Made by a program: the position numbers and the translations under genes
Source: Sinosporangium siamense
GTDB lineage: Bacteria; Actinomycetota; Actinomycetes; Streptosporangiales; Streptosporangiaceae
Direction of reading: 5' to 3'
NCBI RefSeq assembly: GCF_016863435.1
Contig: NZ_BOOW01000058.1
Coordinates: 1-64,000, forward strand
Length of the DNA stretch: 64,000 nt
In this document: in pieces, positions 16,571-26,250 of the stretch
Numbering within the stretch: the stretch's first letter is position 1
Layout: each line of letters starts with the position of its first letter
The notes under the pieces: model-generated
What the model was told of the DNA's origin: nothing
What the model saw: the letters and a program-made list of their open reading frames with translations, nothing else
Database searches by the model: none

Positions 16571-17893
16571 ATGGAGGTCGTCTCCTTTCGCACGCCCGGC
16601 TTGGGCGACCAGACACATCTGCTGATCCACGGGGGCCGCGGAGTGCTGGTCGACCCGCAGCGCGACATCGGCCGCTTCCTGAGCGAGGCGGCCGAGCGCG
16701 ACGTGGAGCTGCGGTTCGTTCTTGAGACCCATGTCCACAACGACTATCTCTCGGGCGCGCGGGAGGCCGCGCGGGCGAGCGGCGCCGAGCTGGTGCTGCC
16801 CGCCGCGGCGGCTGCCGCCTATCCCTACACACCGGCCTTCCACCTGGAGGACATCCCCGGCGATCGCGGCCTGACGGTGCGGCCGATCCACACGCCCGGT
16901 CACACCCCCGAGCACACGAGCTACCTGGTGCTGATCGACGGAGAGCCGGTCGCGGTGTTCTCCGGCGGAAGCCTGCTGGTCTCGGCCGCGGGACGCACCG
17001 ACCTGCTCGGTCCCGAGCGGGCGCACACGCTGGCGCGGCTGCAACACGGGTCGGTGCACCGGCTGGCGGCGCTGCCCGGCGAGGTGGCGCTGCTGCCGAC
17101 GCACGGGCAGGGGTCGTTCTGCTCCATCAGCGGTTCACCCCGGCGCACCTCCACCATCGCCGCGGAGAACTCCGGCAACCCTCTGCTCGCCCTTCCGGGC
17201 GCCGAGGCGTTCGCCGACCGCATGCTGGCCGATCCGATGCCGATTCCGGCGTTCTACGAGCACATGGGCCCGGCCAACCTGCGCGGTGTCCCGCCGATGC
17301 CGCCGCTCGCGGTGCCGGCGCTCACTCCGGCGGATCTGGCGGCGCTGCCCGACGACACCCGGCTGGTGGACATGAGGCCGCGCACGTCGCAGGCGGCCGG
17401 GCTGCTGCCGGGGTCGGTCGGCGTGGAGTTCGGCGATGATTTCGGGAGTTGGGTGGGCTGGCTTGTGCCGTACGGCGCGCCCGTGGTGCTTGTCGCCGAG
17501 GCGAGGCAGGATGTCGCGGCGGCGGTCACCCAGCTCGCTCAGATCGGGTACGACGACGTGCGCGGTGTGATCACCGATCCGGGGGAGGCGGCCGAGCTCA
17601 CCTTCGAGGTGCTCGGCAGGGAGGACTTCGCCGGGCGGCTGGCCCTCCCGGGGGCGCAGCTTCTCGACGTGCGCATGCCGAGTGAGCAAAAGGAGACGGC
17701 GCTGCCGGGCGCCGTGCACCGGTTCCTGCCCGATCTTGTCACCGAGGGTGTGCCCAAGGACCTCGACGGGGAGCGGCCGGTGCTGGTCGCCTGCGGGTCC
17801 GGGAGGCGGGCGAGCATCGCCGCCACCCTGCTGCTGAATGCCGGGTATGAGCCCGTTGTGCTCTCCGGTGCGGGAGTAGCTGATCTTGCCTGA
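16571..17893 (+). CDS. persulfide dioxygenase-rhodanese fusion (CstB-like)
   Basis: A 440-residue protein of three parts: an N-terminal metallo-beta-lactamase fold (residues 1-about 230), a central rhodanese-like domain without a catalytic cysteine, and a C-terminal rhodanese with VACGSGRRAS, candidate catalytic Cys408. The iron-binding motif reads ETHVHNDYLSG (H54, H56, D58), and HTPGHTPEHTSY supplies a further histidine. This layout matches CstB of Staphylococcus aureus, which oxidises persulfide and forms thiosulfate. ATG 16571 is preferred over GTG 16562. It overlaps by frame with nothing, and the next gene starts 22 bp after its stop. Operator 2 precedes it. Confidence 0.85.
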   Translation: MEVVSFRTPGLGDQTHLLIHGGRGVLVDPQRDIGRFLSEAAERDVELRFVLETHVHNDYLSGAREAARASGAELVLPAAAAAAYPYTPAFHLEDIPGDRGLTVRPIHTPGHTPEHTSYLVLIDGEPVAVFSGGSLLVSAAGRTDLLGPERAHTLARLQHGSVHRLAALPGEVALLPTHGQGSFCSISGSPRRTSTIAAENSGNPLLALPGAEAFADRMLADPMPIPAFYEHMGPANLRGVPPMPPLAVPALTPADLAALPDDTRLVDMRPRTSQAAGLLPGSVGVEFGDDFGSWVGWLVPYGAPVVLVAEARQDVAAAVTQLAQIGYDDVRGVITDPGEAAELTFEVLGREDFAGRLALPGAQLLDVRMPSEQKETALPGAVHRFLPDLVTEGVPKDLDGERPVLVACGSGRRASIAATLLLNAGYEPVVLSGAGVADLA

Positions 17894-17915
17894 GTCCGAC
17901 CAAAGGAGTGTTCCC

Positions 17916-18494
17916 ATGACCCCGACCATGAGTGTGCCCACCGCGCGCACGGTGCTGGCCACCGATCCGAAGGCGCGGGTGCTTGATGTGCGCACCCCGG
18001 GCGAGTTCGTGTCCGCGCACATCGACGGCGCGATCAACTTCCCGCTGGACGAGCTCGTCGCCCGCCTGCCGAGGCTCGCCGTGCCCGAGGTGGCGCCGCT
18101 GGTGCTGGTGTGCCAGTCGGGCGCGCGGGCCGCGAGAGCCCAGGCGGCGCTGGCCGAGGCCGGCGCCGCCGGGGCGGTGGTGCTGGAGGGCGGCATGAAC
18201 GCGTGGGCGGCGGACGCCGCGCCCGTGACGGCGGGCGGCGGCAAAGCGCGCTGGAGCCTGGAAAGGCAGGTACGGCTGGTCGCCGGCGGCATCGTGGCCA
18301 CCTCGATCCTGGCCAGTGTGCGGTGGCCGCGCGCCCGCTTTGTCGCGGGGTTCATCGGCGCGGGGCTCACGTTCGCCGCCGTCACCAACACGTGCGCGAT
18401 GGGCATGGCGCTGGCGAAGCTTCCCTACAACCGGGGTCCCCGTTTCGACGCGGACACCGCCGTGGCGAGGCTGAACGGCGCTCCGGTGGTGTGA
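17916..18494 (+). CDS. membrane-anchored rhodanese (YgaP-like)
   Basis: A 192-residue protein. Residues about 10-105 form a rhodanese domain with LDVRTPGEFVSAHIDGAINF and the active loop VCQSGARA (candidate Cys66). The C-terminal part carries two hydrophobic segments (LVAGGIVATSILASV and RFVAGFIGAGLTFAAVTNTC) of the DUF2892 type. The ATG at 17916 has AAAGGAG upstream. It follows the dioxygenase-rhodanese on the same transcript. Sulfurtransfer at the membrane is the family expectation; it may pass sulfane sulfur to or from the dioxygenase. Confidence 0.85.
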   Translation: MTPTMSVPTARTVLATDPKARVLDVRTPGEFVSAHIDGAINFPLDELVARLPRLAVPEVAPLVLVCQSGARAARAQAALAEAGAAGAVVLEGGMNAWAADAAPVTAGGGKARWSLERQVRLVAGGIVATSILASVRWPRARFVAGFIGAGLTFAAVTNTCAMGMALAKLPYNRGPRFDADTAVARLNGAPVV

Positions 18495-18498
18495 GACC

Positions 18499-18565
18499 GC
18501 GGTTGAACGGCCCCGGGCTGCGCGGTTGAAACGCCCCGGGCTGCGCGGTTGAACGGCGCTGCGGT
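18499..18565. repeat. 23-bp tandem repeat, three copies
   Basis: Units begin GCGGTTGAA at 18499, 18522 and 18545. The first two run on through CCCCGGGCTGC; the third is cut after GAACGGC. It is intergenic, directly after the rhodanese stop. The repeats could form GC-rich structures and slow transcription; no function is established. Confidence 0.75.
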
Positions 18566-18720
18566 CCCGCGGTAAACCCCTGCGGTCTTTCGCCTTATGA
18601 AGAGCATTTGTATGGCTATTTCATAAGTCCTCCAAGATTCACAAGTTCCGGGCTATGCCGTAACCGCGGCCTGATCCACTGGGGAACGTCGCCGGTGGAG
18701 AAGACCGCGGGGGTTCACTC

Positions 18721-19830
18721 ATGCGCAGCATCGCGATCACGGCGCTGGCCGTCGCCACCGCCTGCTGCGGCGGCTCGGCCGCCGCCGGGGGCGGCCCGGG
18801 CCACGACGAATGCCGGAGAGTGATCGTCATCGGGCACCGCGGCGCCGCGGGATACCGCCCCGAGCACACCGCCGCCGGATACGAGCTGGCGGTGGCCATG
18901 GGCGCCGACTGGATCGAACCGGACCTCGTGTCCACCAAGGACCATGTGCTGATCGCCAGGCACGGCAACGAGTTGTCCCGCACCACCGACGTGGCCTTCC
19001 ACCCGGAGTTCGCGAACCGCAAGACCACCAAGGTTGTGAACGGCCACCACGAGACGGGGTGGTTCACCGAGGACTTCACGCTCGCCGAGATCAAGACGCT
19101 GCGCGCCGTGGAGCGTTCGCCCCGCCTGCGGCCGGCGGCCGCCGCCTTTGACGGGCTCTATCCCGTGATGACCTTCCAGGAGGTTCTCGACCTGGCCGCG
19201 CGGCTGGGGCGGAGCTACGGCCGCCAGGTCGGTGTGCTCCCCGAGACCAAGCTGCCGACCTATTTCAGGTCGCTCGGGCTGCCGCTGGAGGAGCCGCTGA
19301 TCGCGACGATCAAGCGCAACGGCCTCGACCATCCGGGCGGCGGCGTGGTGGTGCAGTCGTTCGAGCCGTCCAGCCTCAAGCGGATCTCCGGTGCGCTGCG
19401 TGTCCCGCTGATGCAGGATCTGCGGGCGTCGGGACGACCGTACGACGAGGTCGCCGCCGGGGGTGCGACCACTTACAAGCACATGATGAAGCCCGCCGGG
19501 CTCGCCCGGATCGCCACTTATGCCCGCTGGATCGGCGCCGAGAAGATCTCCGCGATCCCCCGGACCGCAGGCGGCACCCTGGACTCCCCGACCACCCTGG
19601 TGCCCGACGCGCACCGGGCCGGGCTGAAGGTCGCCCTCTACACCTTCCGCAGCGAGAACAAGTATCTCCCAGTCGATCTACGGCGGGGCCACCGGAAGCG
19701 GGACCACGGCGATGTCCAGGCCGAATACCGCCGCTACCTCGCCCTCGGCGTGGACGCGGTCTTCGCCGATCAGCCCGACGACGCGGTCCGAGCCCGAAAC
19801 GAGATCGTCTCGCGGTGCGGCGCGCATTGA
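18721..19830 (+). CDS. secreted glycerophosphodiester phosphodiesterase
   Basis: This 369-residue GDPD/GlpQ-type enzyme hydrolyses glycerophosphodiesters to glycerol-3-phosphate and an alcohol. A short export signal (residues 1-about 22) contains two adjacent cysteines (TACCGGSAAA), so it may be a lipoprotein. The catalytic start IGHRGAAGYRPEHTAAGYELAVAMGADWIEPDLV has the HRG histidine, the glutamate-rich metal site and EPDLV; TKDHVLIARHGNELSRTTDV brings the second catalytic His. The C-terminal GVDAVFADQPDDAV is typical. No operon partner is visible; the next frame is a broken gene. Confidence 0.9.
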   Translation: MRSIAITALAVATACCGGSAAAGGGPGHDECRRVIVIGHRGAAGYRPEHTAAGYELAVAMGADWIEPDLVSTKDHVLIARHGNELSRTTDVAFHPEFANRKTTKVVNGHHETGWFTEDFTLAEIKTLRAVERSPRLRPAAAAFDGLYPVMTFQEVLDLAARLGRSYGRQVGVLPETKLPTYFRSLGLPLEEPLIATIKRNGLDHPGGGVVVQSFEPSSLKRISGALRVPLMQDLRASGRPYDEVAAGGATTYKHMMKPAGLARIATYARWIGAEKISAIPRTAGGTLDSPTTLVPDAHRAGLKVALYTFRSENKYLPVDLRRGHRKRDHGDVQAEYRRYLALGVDAVFADQPDDAVRARNEIVSRCGAH

Positions 19831-19999
19831 CGGAACCTCCGCGAGTGATTACGGTCTGGACCTAAATTACGGAAAGAGTGGCCGTGCCACTGGAAGGCTG
19901 CGTGTGATGCCGTCCTCACTCCCCCTCCCGCCCAACCACCGCGTCCACGCCGGCGTCTTCTGCCCGTCCTGACCTCCGCCGTCCTCGCCGCGACGCTAC

Positions 20000-20611
20000 A
20001 TGGGCAGCGTGCCGAAATACGGCAAGCGCAGCGGGGCGTTGAACATCTGGAAGAAGGGCACGCCCGGCAAGACCCTGTGCGTCCTGCCCGGCCAGTCCGT
20101 GGTGTCACTCGCCCACGCCGACGGCAAGATCTTCAGCGGCACCTCCACCAGAGGCGCCCTCCCCGAAGTACGCCCCCGGCGCCTCGGCCACCCTGTTCTC
20201 GTACGACCCCCGCGACGGCGAGATCGCCTTGCACCCGCTCCCCCTGCCCGAGCCCAAGGCGGTCACGGCCCTGACGACGGTCGGCCGTGAACTGTGGGGC
20301 CTCGCGGGCGGCTCGCTGTTCACCCTCGCCCCGGAGCGGCCCGGCGACATCACGGTGACACGGCTCTTCCCCGACCCGAACTGGGAGACACAGGCCAGCC
20401 TCGCGTGGCGCGACGGCGTGCTGCTCACGCTGGCCAAGGACCCGGACCACGTGTACGGCACCCTCGGGAACCAGATCTTCAAGGTCAACAAGGCGACCAA
20501 GGAGTGACCGTGCTCCACACCCACTCCGGCATGGACGGCCTGACCGCCGACCGCCACGGCAACCTCTACTACAAGATCAACGAACGCCTCCACCGCTTCG
20601 CGACGCCCTAG
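20000..20611 (+). pseudogene. beta-propeller protein broken by two frameshifts
   Basis: Three frames in series give one coherent protein: YGKRSGALNIWKKGTPGKTL to SLAHADGKIFSGTST, then after a shift near 20160 KYAPGASATLFSYDPRDGEI through WGLAGGSLFTLAPERP to GNQIFKVNKATKE, then after a shift near 20505 VTVLHTHSGMDGLTADRHGN to the stop at 20611. The repeated pattern of glycine-aspartate turns and aromatic strands is that of an extracellular or SMP-30-like beta-propeller. The N-terminal part and any signal peptide are missing or scrambled upstream. Confidence 0.7.
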
Positions 20612-20685
20612 CTCCACGCTCGACGAACCGGGGTACGGCACAGCCACGGCCGCGCCGTACCCCCGGCGGCGTTCACGAGGTCCCC

Positions 20686-23600
20686 TCACCCGGAGGCTTC
20701 GCAGTACCTCCCCGGGAGTGGGAACAGCATGCGGCTCTTGGCGAGGGCGACGACGTCGGCCGTCTCCATCGTGGCGTTCCACACGCGGGCTGTGCCGTCG
20801 CACGCGGCTGTGGCGAGGCGGGTGCCGTCCGGCGACCACGCGAGGGCCGTGACGGACCGCGTATGCCGGCCCGCCGTGAGGGTTTCCCGCCCCTCGCGTG
20901 ACGACCACACCCGCACCGCACCGTCGCCCGTCGCAGTCGCGACCTTAAGCCCGTCGGGCGACCAGGCGACCTTCTCCACCGCCTCTCCCGCGTGGTCCAG
21001 CCGTACGGCGGGAGCCCGGCCGGCGACGTCCGTGAGCAGGACGGCGCCGTCGTCGGCCGCGGTGGCGAGCCACCTGCCGTCCGGCGACCAGCACAACGCC
21101 GTCACCGTGCCGGTGTGACCTGCGTAGAGGCGCTTCTCGCCGCGGGTGGCCGCGTGCCAGAGCACGACTCCCCCGTCGGCGAGCACGACCGCGAGCGTGC
21201 CGCCGCACGATGACCAGGCGACACGGTGCTGGGTGACCTCCCAGTCGCCGAGGGGCCGCATGCCGTGGACGGTGTGGACCTGCTCCCCGGTGACGGTGTT
21301 CCAGACGCGAGCGGTGGTGTCGTGGGAGGCGGTGGCGAGAAGGGTCCCGGCGGGCGACCAGGTGACGTCGCTGAGCCATTGGGTGTGGCCGCGCAGCTCG
21401 GCCAGCGGAGTCCCGTCGCCCGCCGACCAGATGCGCGCGGTGTGGTCGGTGGAGGCGGTGGCCAGGCGGGTGCCGTCGGGCGACCACGACACGTCCGAGA
21501 CCCATCGGCTGTGGCCCGCGAGGGTGAGGTGGCCCGCGGTGCCGGCCGACCAGACGGCGGCGGTGCCGTCCTGTGAGCCGGTGGCGACGCGGGTGCCGTC
21601 GGGTGACCATTCGTGGGCGAGGATGCCGTCCTTGTGGGTGCGGACGGTGGCCACGCCGTGATCGTTCCACCATGCGCTGTGGTCCCAGATGCGTAGTTTG
21701 CGATCCAGGGAGATCGTGGACAACAGGTCACCGCCGGGGTTCCAGGAGACGCCGGTGACCCAGCCCTCGTGTTCGCGCAGGACGCGCTGTTCGGGGCCGC
21801 CGCCCTCGTCCCAGAGTTTGGGCGAGACGCCGCCCGCGGTGGCGAGGCGGGTGCCGTCGGGCGACCAGGCGGCCGCGGTCACGCCGCCTTCCTGGTGGTC
21901 GAGCAGGACGTGCCGCTGCGCGCCGGAGCGGGCCTGCCAAACCCGGGTGGTGCGGTCCTGTCCCGAGGAGGCGACCAGCCGTGAGTCCGGTGACCAGCAC
22001 ACTCCCCACACCCAGCCTTTGTGGCCGCGCAGCACCCGCACGAGATCTCCCGCCTGCGGATCCCAGAGGCGGACGGTCGCGTCGTCGGAGCAGGAGGCGA
22101 CAGTGGTTCCGTCGGGTGACCAGGCGACGCCGACGACGCCGTCCTCGTGTCCCGGCATCTCGTGCAGGGGTTGCCCGGTGGTGGCGTCCCAGATGCGGAC
22201 CGTCCGGTCGTGGGACACGCTCGCGATCCGGTCGCCGTCCGGCGAGAAGCAGGCGCCCCAGACGCGGCCGCGGTGGCCCTGGAGGACGTTCACCTCCTCG
22301 CCGAGCTCCACGTCCCAGATGCGCGCGGTCTGGTCGTCGGACGAGGTCACGACCCGCCCGCCGTCGGGCGACCAGACGGCGGATCGCACCCATTCCGAGT
22401 GTCCCCGCAGGTCGCGCACCTTGCGCCCGTCTTCCACCGCCCACACGCCGGCGACGCCGTCCTCGGCTCCGGCCACGAGAAGGCGGCCGTCGGGTGACAG
22501 GTCGCAGCCCCAGAACTTCGCTCCGACGCAGGTGTAGGCGGCGACCTCGGTGCCGGTCGTCGTGTCCCAGACTCGGGTGGCGCCGTCGTGGGACATGGAG
22601 ATCAGCCGCCGTCCGCCGGGCAGCCAGGCGACGCCGCGCAGCAAGGTGCGGTGCGCCCCGAGGATCCGGCGGCAGCGGGAGGCGTTGAGCGCGGCGGAGA
22701 CGGCGAGTCTCACGAGGGGTTCCGGTCCATGTTCCTCGTGGGCGGTCACGGCGATGGCGAGGGCCTCGGCAGGGGATTCCTCCAGGGTGAGCAGGGACCG
22801 CCGGGCGATGTCCGCGGCGGCGCGTTCCCCTGCCGCCTGGGCGGCGCGGCGGGAGCAGTCCACGAGACGCACGATTCGCGGCGCGTCGGCGGCCAAGCGC
22901 GGGTGGTGGTCCAGCCACACATGGGCCAGCGTCAACCGTTCGCTGCCCAGGAGATACGACTGCTTTTCCCCGGATCCGATCCATTCGGTGGCCCACTGCT
23001 CCAGCAACGAGCGCAAACGGAGCGATTCGTGGTGGGCGGCGACGGTCTGGCGCAGCGGCGGCCAGACGGCCAGGAACGCCTCGTGGGCGATCTCCGCGTA
23101 CGGCGAGGCGTCCTTCTCGCCCCCTCCCCGGGTGAGCAGACGCCCGGTGACGAAGGCTTCGACGACCACGCGCTCGTCGTCGTCCAGCCCGTCTAGAGGA
23201 ACGCGGCGCCGGGCAGGCACGTCGTTGTGCACCGCGACCAGCCGCAACAAGGTACGGACCACCGAGTCGGCCGCCGGAGAGCCGTTCAGCTCCCGCACGA
23301 TCCGGTCGGCCTGCCGGGCGATGACGCCGGGCACGCCGCCCAGATCGGCGTAATCCTTCGCCGTGATCGGCCCGCCCCTCGCCCGCGCGAACAACTGCTC
23401 CAGCGTGAAGGCGAGGAGCGGCAGCGACGGGCCGCCGCCGGTGTCGTCGGCGATCGTGCCCGGCAGATGCGGCGGGTCAAACGTGAGACCCGCTCTCTCG
23501 GCGGGCCGCACGATCACCTCGACGAGCTGCTCGCGGCCGAGCGGCCCGAGGGTGAGGGGTTCCTGGAACAGATGGGCGTGGCTGCTCTCCTGGAACCCGG

Positions 23601-24315
23601 TGAGGAACTCCGAGCGGGTGACCACGACGACCCATAGTTGCGGATGGGTGCGCACCAGCGAGTCGAGCACGGTGAGGAACTCGCCGCGGACCGCCTCCCC
23701 CGCCAGGGTGAACAGCTCCTCGGCCCGGTCGATCACCAGCAGCATGTGCCGCCGCCTACCGCGCACCGGGCGGTGGGCGGCGGCGAGCAGGCTCGTGAGG
23801 TTGTGCGTCAATTCGCGCACCGGGTCGTCTCCGGGGTGCAGTGTGCCGACGATCCACCGGGTGCGCCGGTTCGCGAGGTTCGGCAGCAGGCCGGCGTGGA
23901 CCAAGGAGGACTTGCCGACTCCCGACGGCCCGGCGACCACGACGACACGTCTCGGGTCCGCGGTGGAGACGGGGTGCAGGCGTTGCAGCAGCCTGCCGAT
24001 CTCGGCGTCCCTGCCGAAGAAGACGCCCGCGTCGTCGGCGGTGAAGGCGTCCAGCCCCGGATAGGGGGATCTGCGGGAGTTCCATCTGGGGTTTCCGATG
24101 GGGGGTGCGGTACCGGCGCGGGCGGTCAGGACGGTGAGGAGCAGCCCGAGGGTGAGCAGGATGACGACCGGCGGCAGCGGGCTGGCCTGGAGTTCGCGGA
24201 GGATCGGGGGCGCGCCGCCCTGCTGATTGGTGAGATAGCCGCCTGCGATCTGCAATACCTGCAAGACCACGAAAAGCATGACGGTGAGAGTGAGCGTCAG
24301 GTTCCGACGGGGCAT
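20686..24315 (-). CDS. membrane-anchored nSTAND1 NTPase with WD40 repeats
   Basis: A 1209-residue signalling protein. Two membrane segments open it (LTLTLTVMLFVVLQVLQIAG and LPPVVILLTLGLLLTVLTA). Then PYPGLDAFTADDAGVFFGRD, the signature of the novel STAND group 1 (nSTAND1), leads into an ATPase with Walker A GPSGVGKSS (residues about 128-136) and Walker B HMLLVIDRAEELF. Residues from about 560 to the end form some 15 WD40 repeats (WSPDGTRLATA...ARVWD), enough for two propellers. STAND proteins act as switches that oligomerise on ligand sensing, and relatives include antiphage sensors. The effector domain usual in defence STANDs is absent here; membrane segments take its place. No partner gene is obvious. 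Confidence 0.9.
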   Translation of the reverse strand: MPRRNLTLTLTVMLFVVLQVLQIAGGYLTNQQGGAPPILRELQASPLPPVVILLTLGLLLTVLTARAGTAPPIGNPRWNSRRSPYPGLDAFTADDAGVFFGRDAEIGRLLQRLHPVSTADPRRVVVVAGPSGVGKSSLVHAGLLPNLANRRTRWIVGTLHPGDDPVRELTHNLTSLLAAAHRPVRGRRRHMLLVIDRAEELFTLAGEAVRGEFLTVLDSLVRTHPQLWVVVVTRSEFLTGFQESSHAHLFQEPLTLGPLGREQLVEVIVRPAERAGLTFDPPHLPGTIADDTGGGPSLPLLAFTLEQLFARARGGPITAKDYADLGGVPGVIARQADRIVRELNGSPAADSVVRTLLRLVAVHNDVPARRRVPLDGLDDDERVVVEAFVTGRLLTRGGGEKDASPYAEIAHEAFLAVWPPLRQTVAAHHESLRLRSLLEQWATEWIGSGEKQSYLLGSERLTLAHVWLDHHPRLAADAPRIVRLVDCSRRAAQAAGERAAADIARRSLLTLEESPAEALAIAVTAHEEHGPEPLVRLAVSAALNASRCRRILGAHRTLLRGVAWLPGGRRLISMSHDGATRVWDTTTGTEVAAYTCVGAKFWGCDLSPDGRLLVAGAEDGVAGVWAVEDGRKVRDLRGHSEWVRSAVWSPDGGRVVTSSDDQTARIWDVELGEEVNVLQGHRGRVWGACFSPDGDRIASVSHDRTVRIWDATTGQPLHEMPGHEDGVVGVAWSPDGTTVASCSDDATVRLWDPQAGDLVRVLRGHKGWVWGVCWSPDSRLVASSGQDRTTRVWQARSGAQRHVLLDHQEGGVTAAAWSPDGTRLATAGGVSPKLWDEGGGPEQRVLREHEGWVTGVSWNPGGDLLSTISLDRKLRIWDHSAWWNDHGVATVRTHKDGILAHEWSPDGTRVATGSQDGTAAVWSAGTAGHLTLAGHSRWVSDVSWSPDGTRLATASTDHTARIWSAGDGTPLAELRGHTQWLSDVTWSPAGTLLATASHDTTARVWNTVTGEQVHTVHGMRPLGDWEVTQHRVAWSSCGGTLAVVLADGGVVLWHAATRGEKRLYAGHTGTVTALCWSPDGRWLATAADDGAVLLTDVAGRAPAVRLDHAGEAVEKVAWSPDGLKVATATGDGAVRVWSSREGRETLTAGRHTRSVTALAWSPDGTRLATAACDGTARVWNATMETADVVALAKSRMLFPLPGRYCEASG

Positions 24316-24505
24316 ACGGCGTGTCCTGATTTCACGGGTGCACCGAAAGGGCGGACAACTCCGATTATGCGGGCAGGCGGACCCACCGCGGAGTTTTTCC
24401 GGACCGCTTTATGCGATTCTCCCGACGAGGAAAAGAGATTGCCACCCACATAAATGCACGCCAAGAGGAAGGCTCGTTTTCCTATGGCTGTGCCGTACCC
24501 GCCGG

Positions 24506-25180
24506 TCAGAGAAGGCGGCTGAGGGTGGCGCCGCTGAGGCGTTTGACGTCGTGAGACAGGTGGGCCTGGTCGGCGTAGCCCGCGGTGATCGCGACCTCGG
24601 CGAAGGGGGTGCCGGCGCGGGCCAGGCGGAGGGCGTGCTGGAAGCGGACGACGCGTTGCAGGGTCTTGGGCGCGTAGCCGAAGCCGGCGACGCTGCGGCG
24701 GTGCAGCTGGCGTTCGCTGAGGCCGAGGTCCGCGGCGACGCCGGCGACCGAGTGGCCCGCGACCAGGGCGGCCACGATCGCGGGGGCGGCGGTGTCTGGA
24801 GGCGGGGTTTCCCGGATGCGGGTGCCGACGGCCGAGCGCAGGGCGCGCAGGTGGCCCGCGGGCGGGGCCTCGGGCACGCGGAAGACGGTAAGGTCGGCGA
24901 CGGGGACGCGCCGGTCGCGCAGGTCGGAGAGCGGCACGCCGAAGAGGTCGCCGACGGCGCCGGGTTTGAAGCGCAGGCCGGTGAAGGTGTCGCCGATCGT
25001 CATCTTGGTGGCGACGGGCCCGGTGTCGGGACCGGCGACGAACGGGCCTTCGGGGCCCCAGATCAGGTCGACACACCCGTCTGGCACCACGAGCTGGGCA
25101 CCGTCGTCCTCGCCGACCTGCCGCCAGAAGCAGGCGACGCGGTCGGCAAGGTCCGAGGTGGGGGCATGTTCGGCGTACAT
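24506..25180 (-). CDS. AraC-family regulator
   Basis: A 224-residue protein. The N-terminal half (CFWRQVGEDDGAQLVVPDGCVDLIWG...GDTFTGLRFKPGA) is the DUF6597-type sensor domain found in many actinomycete AraC regulators. The C-terminal half has two helix-turn-helix motifs, VAADLGLSERQLHRRSVAGFG and FAEVAITAGYADQAHLSHDVKRLSG. Likely targets are the adjacent toroid-protein gene and itself. The spacing to the upstream gene is only 34 bp on the same strand. The effector is unknown. Confidence 0.9.
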   Translation of the reverse strand: MYAEHAPTSDLADRVACFWRQVGEDDGAQLVVPDGCVDLIWGPEGPFVAGPDTGPVATKMTIGDTFTGLRFKPGAVGDLFGVPLSDLRDRRVPVADLTVFRVPEAPPAGHLRALRSAVGTRIRETPPPDTAAPAIVAALVAGHSVAGVAADLGLSERQLHRRSVAGFGYAPKTLQRVVRFQHALRLARAGTPFAEVAITAGYADQAHLSHDVKRLSGATLSRLL

Positions 25181-25214
25181 GCCCCCAGGCTATTGAGGCA
25201 TACCGACAAATCGG

Positions 25215-26075
25215 TCAGGTGACGTCGAGCCTGCCGTACGCCTTGAGTGTCTTGAGCCTCGCCATCGTGAGGTAGCCGCCCCACTCGTGCTCGACGACCG
25301 GGGTCCACATGGGCCAGTTCGCGCTCCAACCGCCCTCATCGGACTGGGAGGCGGCCAACGCGTCGAGGTGACGGTCTAGAACCTCCTGCTCGAACAGCGG
25401 CAGCCGGAGCGGCACGGGCGCGTAGTCCAGCGGGAAGTGGGCATCACCCCCCGCGTCGGGATCAAACGTCACGGTCGCCAGGATCGCCTCCCGCAGCCGG
25501 GCGAACTCCGCCTCCGCGCGTTCCCGGTCGGGCACCAGGTTGAGGAAGGTGACGGCGGCTCTTGCCTCGTAGGGCGTGGTCTCCTTGATGTCGGCGACCG
25601 CGGACCAGCAGAACTCGGTGGCGGGCCCCAGCCACGGGTGAGCGATCCCGTGCTTGTGGAGAAGCGCTGCGATGGGGCCCGTGATCAGGAGGTTGCCCGG
25701 CGGGTCGTCGGGCGCCTCCTCCCACCAGAAGGCCCTCGGGGTCGATCTCGCACTTGGCAGCACCCACGGCACCCCGCCGTCCTTGGCGGTGATGCCGAGC
25801 AGATAGTCGCAGGCCGCGCGCACCCTGGCGATGTTGAGCTCGCCGAGTTCGTCGAGGATCCAGAACGCCATCGACACCGGCTCCGGCTGGCTGGCCGACC
25901 CGCGCAGGTCGGGCTCCAAGGCGTTGCCGTATCCCCCGTCGGGGTTCTGGTAGACGCTCAGCAGGTCGAGCACCCGCTCACGGGAGCCGCCGGCGAACAT
26001 CGCCTCGAACCTGAGCCGGTCGATCAACCGTCCGTGCAGGTGAAGGTAGTTCTCGGCGCGGGAAAGTGTGTTCAT
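25215..26075 (-). CDS. alpha/alpha-toroid protein, prenyltransferase-like
   Basis: A 286-residue protein with repeats of the prenyltransferase/squalene-cyclase toroid type: LLSVYQNPDGGYGNALEPDL near residue 42, then ITAKDGGVPWVLPS, and a late SQSDEGGWSANWPMW. The DXDD and metal motifs of true cyclases are not apparent, so a catalytic role is doubtful. It has no signal peptide. It precedes the AraC-family regulator by 34 bp, and the two may form a unit. Many actinomycetes encode such proteins as uncharacterised; I assign no substrate. Confidence 0.75.
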   Translation of the reverse strand: MNTLSRAENYLHLHGRLIDRLRFEAMFAGGSRERVLDLLSVYQNPDGGYGNALEPDLRGSASQPEPVSMAFWILDELGELNIARVRAACDYLLGITAKDGGVPWVLPSARSTPRAFWWEEAPDDPPGNLLITGPIAALLHKHGIAHPWLGPATEFCWSAVADIKETTPYEARAAVTFLNLVPDRERAEAEFARLREAILATVTFDPDAGGDAHFPLDYAPVPLRLPLFEQEVLDRHLDALAASQSDEGGWSANWPMWTPVVEHEWGGYLTMARLKTLKAYGRLDVT

Positions 26076-26250
26076 GGAGCGCAGGTTACGCGCTCAAGCG
26101 GCCGCGGTCTTGTAAGGATCGGACACGAGCCGGCCCGGCACGCTCCACTCCTTAGGTGCTCGCCGCCCTCATCACAGGCGCTCGCATGCGTGTACGGCGG
26201 AGCCGGGTTGGCTGGCTTCGCCGTACGTAGCGGGTGGATCTGGACGGCGG

